Source: Bacteroidetes/Chlorobi group bacterium MS-B_bin-24
GTDB taxonomy: Bacteria; Bacteroidota; Ignavibacteria; Kapaibacteriales; UBA2268
Assembly (NCBI GenBank): GCA_003731685.1
Contig: RCNO01000021.1
Span: forward strand, 2,808-42,654
DNA: 39,847 nucleotides
Direction: 5' to 3'
In this document: piece after piece, positions 36,197-39,847 of the stretch
Numbering within the stretch: the first letter of the stretch is position 1
Layout of the letters: each line of letters starts with the position of its first letter
Notes under the pieces: model-generated
What the model was told of the DNA's origin: nothing
The model's database searches: none
The model's input: the letters and a program-made list of their open reading frames with translations, nothing else
Made by a program: the position numbers and the translations under genes

Positions 36197-36616
36197 ATGG
36201 CAAACAACGGGAAAGAATATGTAAAAGGCTTTTTGGTAGGTTCATTAGTAGGTGGTGCGGTGGGCGCTGTTGTGGCGCTTCTATTTGCCCCAAAGAGCGG
36301 TAAAGAACTTCGCCAAGACATTGCCGAAAAGACCAGCGACTTATATCAAAAAGCATCAAACTATTTCACCGATGTTCAACAAAAAGTCGATGAACAAGTT
36401 TGGGAAACAGTGAACGAAGGCAAACAGCGAGCCCAAACAATTATCGACTCGGCAAAAGCCCAAGCACAAAAAATTTTGGAAAATGCCGAAAAAATAATCG
36501 AAGAAGCAAAAACCAAAGCTAAAGCCGTCCAAGAAAATGTTGAATCGAAAATCGAACAGGTAAAGGAAGCTGCAAAAGCTGGGGTCGAGGCGTTTAAATC
36601 CGAAATGAAGCAATAA
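36197..36616 (+). CDS. YtxH-domain protein
   Basis: 'GFLVGSLVGGAVGAVVALLFAPKSGKELRQDIAEK' followed by a coiled-coil/amphipathic helix. Confidence 0.88.
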   Translation: MANNGKEYVKGFLVGSLVGGAVGAVVALLFAPKSGKELRQDIAEKTSDLYQKASNYFTDVQQKVDEQVWETVNEGKQRAQTIIDSAKAQAQKILENAEKIIEEAKTKAKAVQENVESKIEQVKEAAKAGVEAFKSEMKQ

Positions 36617-36643
36617 AACACATTAAAAATAAAAGGTCTTACT

Positions 36644-37087
36644 ATGGAATTCGATATAATATTGAAGGTTGCAGGTATTGTGCTACTTGTGGCTCTGACT
36701 TTTCTCGTTATTTACTTAATCTTCTACTTCAATTCGCTGAATAAGATGATTAAATCGATGACCGAAAATATTTTCCAATTGTCTCGCTCAATTCAGGATA
36801 CTTTGGCTGATGTTTCAAAAGACATCGATTCGTTGAAAGTGAAATTGGAAGTGAGCCTGAGCAATTTGGATTCAACCTCTGTCCAGATAAAAAAATCTTT
36901 CGAAAATATTGACCAGAAAGTCGATGCGTTGGAGTCTATCTACAAGCCTTTCGTAGAATTGTCGGAATATGTTTACCAAAGGGTCGCTCCCCCATTGCAA
37001 ACTACATCCCGTATTATCAGCGGGATTTCAAAAGGTGTTAATGTATTTGTCGATATTTTATCACGAAAAAATAGAGGTGCACAATGA
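36644..37087 (+). CDS. DUF948-like membrane protein
   Basis: N-terminal TM followed by coiled coil; located next to YtxH. Confidence 0.65.
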   Translation: MEFDIILKVAGIVLLVALTFLVIYLIFYFNSLNKMIKSMTENIFQLSRSIQDTLADVSKDIDSLKVKLEVSLSNLDSTSVQIKKSFENIDQKVDALESIYKPFVELSEYVYQRVAPPLQTTSRIISGISKGVNVFVDILSRKNRGAQ

Positions 37088-37494
37088 ACTACGAAAAAGC
37101 AAAAGAGTTCTTAAAGCAATATAAAACAATTGCAGTCTATGGGTTTTCGAAAAATCCCGAAAAACTTGCCCATTCCATTCCCGTTTTCTTAAAAAGTCGC
37201 GGATACAACATAATTGGCATTAATCCCCAAAAATTTGAAGTCAACGGAATTCCCGTCTACACTAAGCTCGAAGATGTTGCCGAAACTATCGAAATTCTTA
37301 ATGTTTTTAGGCCTTCGGAATATTGCCTTGATGTTGCAAAGGAAGCAGTGGAACGAAAAAACAAACGCGGCGATATTAAAGTAATTTGGTTGCAGGAAGG
37401 AATTGTCAACGAAGAGGCTCGAAAACTCGCCGAAGAAAATGGAATAGAATTCATTCAAGATACTTGTATTTATAAAGTTTATCATATGTTGTAG
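37084..37494 (+). CDS. CoA-binding domain protein (YccU-like)
   Basis: 'TIAVYGFSKNPEKLAHSIPVFLKSRGYNIIGINPQ', 'VIWLQEGIVNEEARKLAEENGIEFIQDTCI'. Confidence 0.88.
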   Translation: MNYEKAKEFLKQYKTIAVYGFSKNPEKLAHSIPVFLKSRGYNIIGINPQKFEVNGIPVYTKLEDVAETIEILNVFRPSEYCLDVAKEAVERKNKRGDIKVIWLQEGIVNEEARKLAEENGIEFIQDTCIYKVYHML

Positions 37495-37498
37495 AACT

Positions 37499-37768
37499 AT
37501 GGAAAAGATTAAAGTTGAGAAACTAACACAGGAAGAACTCGAAAACCGCGGTGTTAAAAGCTGGCCTATTTGGGAAAAAGAAGTCTCCGAATTCGATTGG
37601 TATTACGACGAAACCGAACAATGCTATTTCCTCGAAGGTAAAGTTATTGTCGAAACCAAGGATATGCAACTCGAAATCGGGGCAGGAGACTTCGTAACTT
37701 TCCCTGCAGGTTTGTCTTGCGTTTGGAAAGTGCTTGAACCTGTTAGGAAACACTATCGATTCCTGTGA
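37499..37768 (+). CDS. Cupin_3-like (DUF861-type) small protein
   Basis: 'WPIWEKEVSEFDWYYDETEQCYFLEGKVIVETKDMQLEIGAGDFVTFPAGLSCVWKV'. Confidence 0.88.
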   Translation: MEKIKVEKLTQEELENRGVKSWPIWEKEVSEFDWYYDETEQCYFLEGKVIVETKDMQLEIGAGDFVTFPAGLSCVWKVLEPVRKHYRFL

Positions 37769-39666
37769 TTAAGAGGTTCGGCTTGTCTAACCGCTTGGAA
37801 ATTTGTATTCTTCTTTATTTTTTTATTTTTTCTAATCTTTTTTCTCAAAGCGATACATCTTCGACCACAAAAAACGACACAATCATTTATCACACTCCAA
37901 TCAGATTGTTGGGTACATTTTATCCCGAAAGAGATGTTTACACAAAACACATCCTACCTTTTGGCGACAATGTTTCTGCATTTGAAATAATCGAAAGAGC
38001 AAGCGAGCAGAAATTTTTAACTCTCGGTGCCATTGGAAACACACCATTTACGATTGAGTACGGATTTGTTTCCCGACCTTCAATCTATTCCAATGGACGC
38101 ATACATCGACAACTGCCCGACCAAGCCTCTTCGTTCGAATTCTTCCCTCTCCTTGCTATCGAAAATATCGAGATATTCAAAGGGAGCGAAGCAATTGCTC
38201 GAAGCGGCAACTCGAACGGACTGCTTTTCAATTTCACTTCTCGGATTCTGAATACCAAATATCCATACACTCAAATTTGGATTGGACAGGCGGGCTACGA
38301 ATATCTCGGTTCCAGCGGTTTATTCTCGCAAAACATTTTCCCAAATTTGAACTTCTTCCTTCTCTACCAGCGATATTGGAGTGCTGGAAGATATACTAAC
38401 TCCAATGCAGACCGATGGAACTTGCTTGGGGGCGTCCGCTGGTATTTCAAAAATAACTTGAATTTCCTTTTCCAAAACCAATATACAATTGTAAACAATG
38501 GTTTATATGGTGGCTTGAACCCTGAAAAATCCATAAGTTTGTTCGATAACACTTTTTCGGTGCCAAATTTCGAAAAGTTAAACCGCATCGTCAGACAAAA
38601 TGATTTTTCAATCAATTATACATACCTTGCTTCCCCCGACACTGCGATTGTGATTTCTGGCGGATGTCTTTTCTCCTATGCAAAAAATGACATAGACTTG
38701 GACAAATTTTTGTCGAAAAATGGCGAAGAAACCGAAAAAACCGAAGCCAAAATGGTTAGTGTCGATACCAAGGTGCGAATAAAGTCCCATAAATTCGATT
38801 TCCTATTTGGAACAGAAATCCAGAAGAATTGGTTTGAAAAGAATTTACTCGCTGAAAAGAACGATGATTTTATCCCTTCCCTTTTCGCTATTACCAAAAC
38901 CATCTTGGGTTCTAAATTAAGACTAACCCTTGCTGGGCGAGTGGACAAACTACCAGAAACTTTCGGCTTTTCCGCTGGTTCCAAACTTGGCTATTCGCTC
39001 GATAGCGCCACTGAATTTTACGCTGATTTATCATATAAAGCCACTGGTAATGGTGAACTCTACAAAAATTGTTTCTTGGCGATTTTCGGCAACGAGATTC
39101 TAAAAGCAGATTTTCGCCTGACAGCGGAAGTTTTCGCTCGTTTCGCCCGCGACTATTCCATCTACAACATCATTCCCGATAGCGCTGGAAACATTGTTGG
39201 AGTTTCAAAAATTTATAGTCAGAACATCAACTTTTTGGGCACAAATGTTTCGGTTTCAATTCCGTTTCTTTTAGGAAGCCGCTTCTATACCAAAGCCAAC
39301 ATTAATTACGCCACTGCCAATGGTAAATCGAAAGAATGGCTTCCGCTTTTGGTTTCAAAAAACGGAATCTCATACAAGTACACTCGCGGTGCAAGTTCTT
39401 TGGATATTGGACTTGAATTTGAATTGCTTTCGCAATTCAAAGGGCTCTACATTGTGCCTTTTTTTGGCTACCCCGTGGAATACAACAAAGAGCGAACAAG
39501 CTGGCAAACCAATGGGTTGAACCTTTTTGCTTCTGCTAAACTTGGCAATGCCTATCTTAATCTTTCGGTCAGAAATATCCTTTCCACCAATTTTTATTAC
39601 TTACCAATTTATCCCGAATACGACAGGTCAATAAGAATCACGGTTTTTTGGTCTTTTAACGACTGA
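37765..39666 (+). CDS. TonB-dependent-receptor-like outer membrane protein with reduced N-terminus (GTG start)
   Basis: Signal peptide; plug-like 'IENIEIFKGSEAIARSGNSNGLLFNF'; beta-barrel ending 'EYDRSIRITVFWSFND'; GTGA overlap with the cupin gene. Confidence 0.65.
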   Translation: MIKRFGLSNRLEICILLYFFIFSNLFSQSDTSSTTKNDTIIYHTPIRLLGTFYPERDVYTKHILPFGDNVSAFEIIERASEQKFLTLGAIGNTPFTIEYGFVSRPSIYSNGRIHRQLPDQASSFEFFPLLAIENIEIFKGSEAIARSGNSNGLLFNFTSRILNTKYPYTQIWIGQAGYEYLGSSGLFSQNIFPNLNFFLLYQRYWSAGRYTNSNADRWNLLGGVRWYFKNNLNFLFQNQYTIVNNGLYGGLNPEKSISLFDNTFSVPNFEKLNRIVRQNDFSINYTYLASPDTAIVISGGCLFSYAKNDIDLDKFLSKNGEETEKTEAKMVSVDTKVRIKSHKFDFLFGTEIQKNWFEKNLLAEKNDDFIPSLFAITKTILGSKLRLTLAGRVDKLPETFGFSAGSKLGYSLDSATEFYADLSYKATGNGELYKNCFLAIFGNEILKADFRLTAEVFARFARDYSIYNIIPDSAGNIVGVSKIYSQNINFLGTNVSVSIPFLLGSRFYTKANINYATANGKSKEWLPLLVSKNGISYKYTRGASSLDIGLEFELLSQFKGLYIVPFFGYPVEYNKERTSWQTNGLNLFASAKLGNAYLNLSVRNILSTNFYYLPIYPEYDRSIRITVFWSFND

Positions 39667-39786
39667 CGTCCCTCAATTCAAAAAACTTTTTCACTTTTTA
39701 CTTTTTTATTTTCAAATTATTTTTTAATTTTCTTTGCCAATTTAAATGGAAATAAGTTATTTTATTGATAAATAAGGAGAAATGCA

Positions 39787-39847
39787 ATGAAAAAAGGCTT
39801 TTTTTCTTTTCTTTTCTTTTTCTTTGTTTCTCTTTCGGTATTTTCCA
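39787..39847 (+). CDS. N-terminal fragment of a secreted protein, truncated by the window end
   Basis: MKKGFFSFLFFFFVSLSVFS signal peptide; upstream AAGGAGAA. Confidence 0.6.
   Translation, partial: MKKGFFSFLFFFFVSLSVFS

Overview
This 39.8-kb window is gene-dense, AT-rich, Gram-negative bacterial chromosome. Lipoproteins, BamA/TonB-receptor-like barrels, KDO genes, DUF3098 and TAnnTTTG-type promoter matches suggest the Bacteroidota/Chlorobi/Ignavibacteria/Kapabacteria side of the tree; this is inference, because no rRNA is present. I saw no tRNA, rRNA, CRISPR array or transposase. Main blocks, in order: (i) a DAACS-symporter fragment, fused ftcD and a BamA/TamA-like barrel protein; (ii) a four-gene ECF-sigma operon of beta-propeller lipoprotein, sigma factor, a one-polypeptide anti-sigma/TM/beta-barrel-like protein and a DUF4397-like lipoprotein, preceded by a GGAACTT-N15-GTCTA ECF-type promoter; (iii) cheW, era, a DUF3098 gene and class I aldolase; (iv) an RsbRD_N-like gene followed by dsrM-dsrK-dsrJ-dsrO, translationally coupled, with no dsrP; (v) guaB, pepP, glycosyltransferases, ybeY, a DUF494-like gene and rfbCBD; (vi) rlmB, kdsD, HIT, tsaE, kdsC, YtxH/DUF948 genes and a reduced TonB-receptor-like protein. 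The most interesting items are the DsrP-less dsrMKJO cassette, the envelope-spanning ECF system with its candidate autoregulatory promoter, the 29-bp duplication of the era start region, and several structured intergenic elements. All family calls were made by reading the sequence, without database searches.
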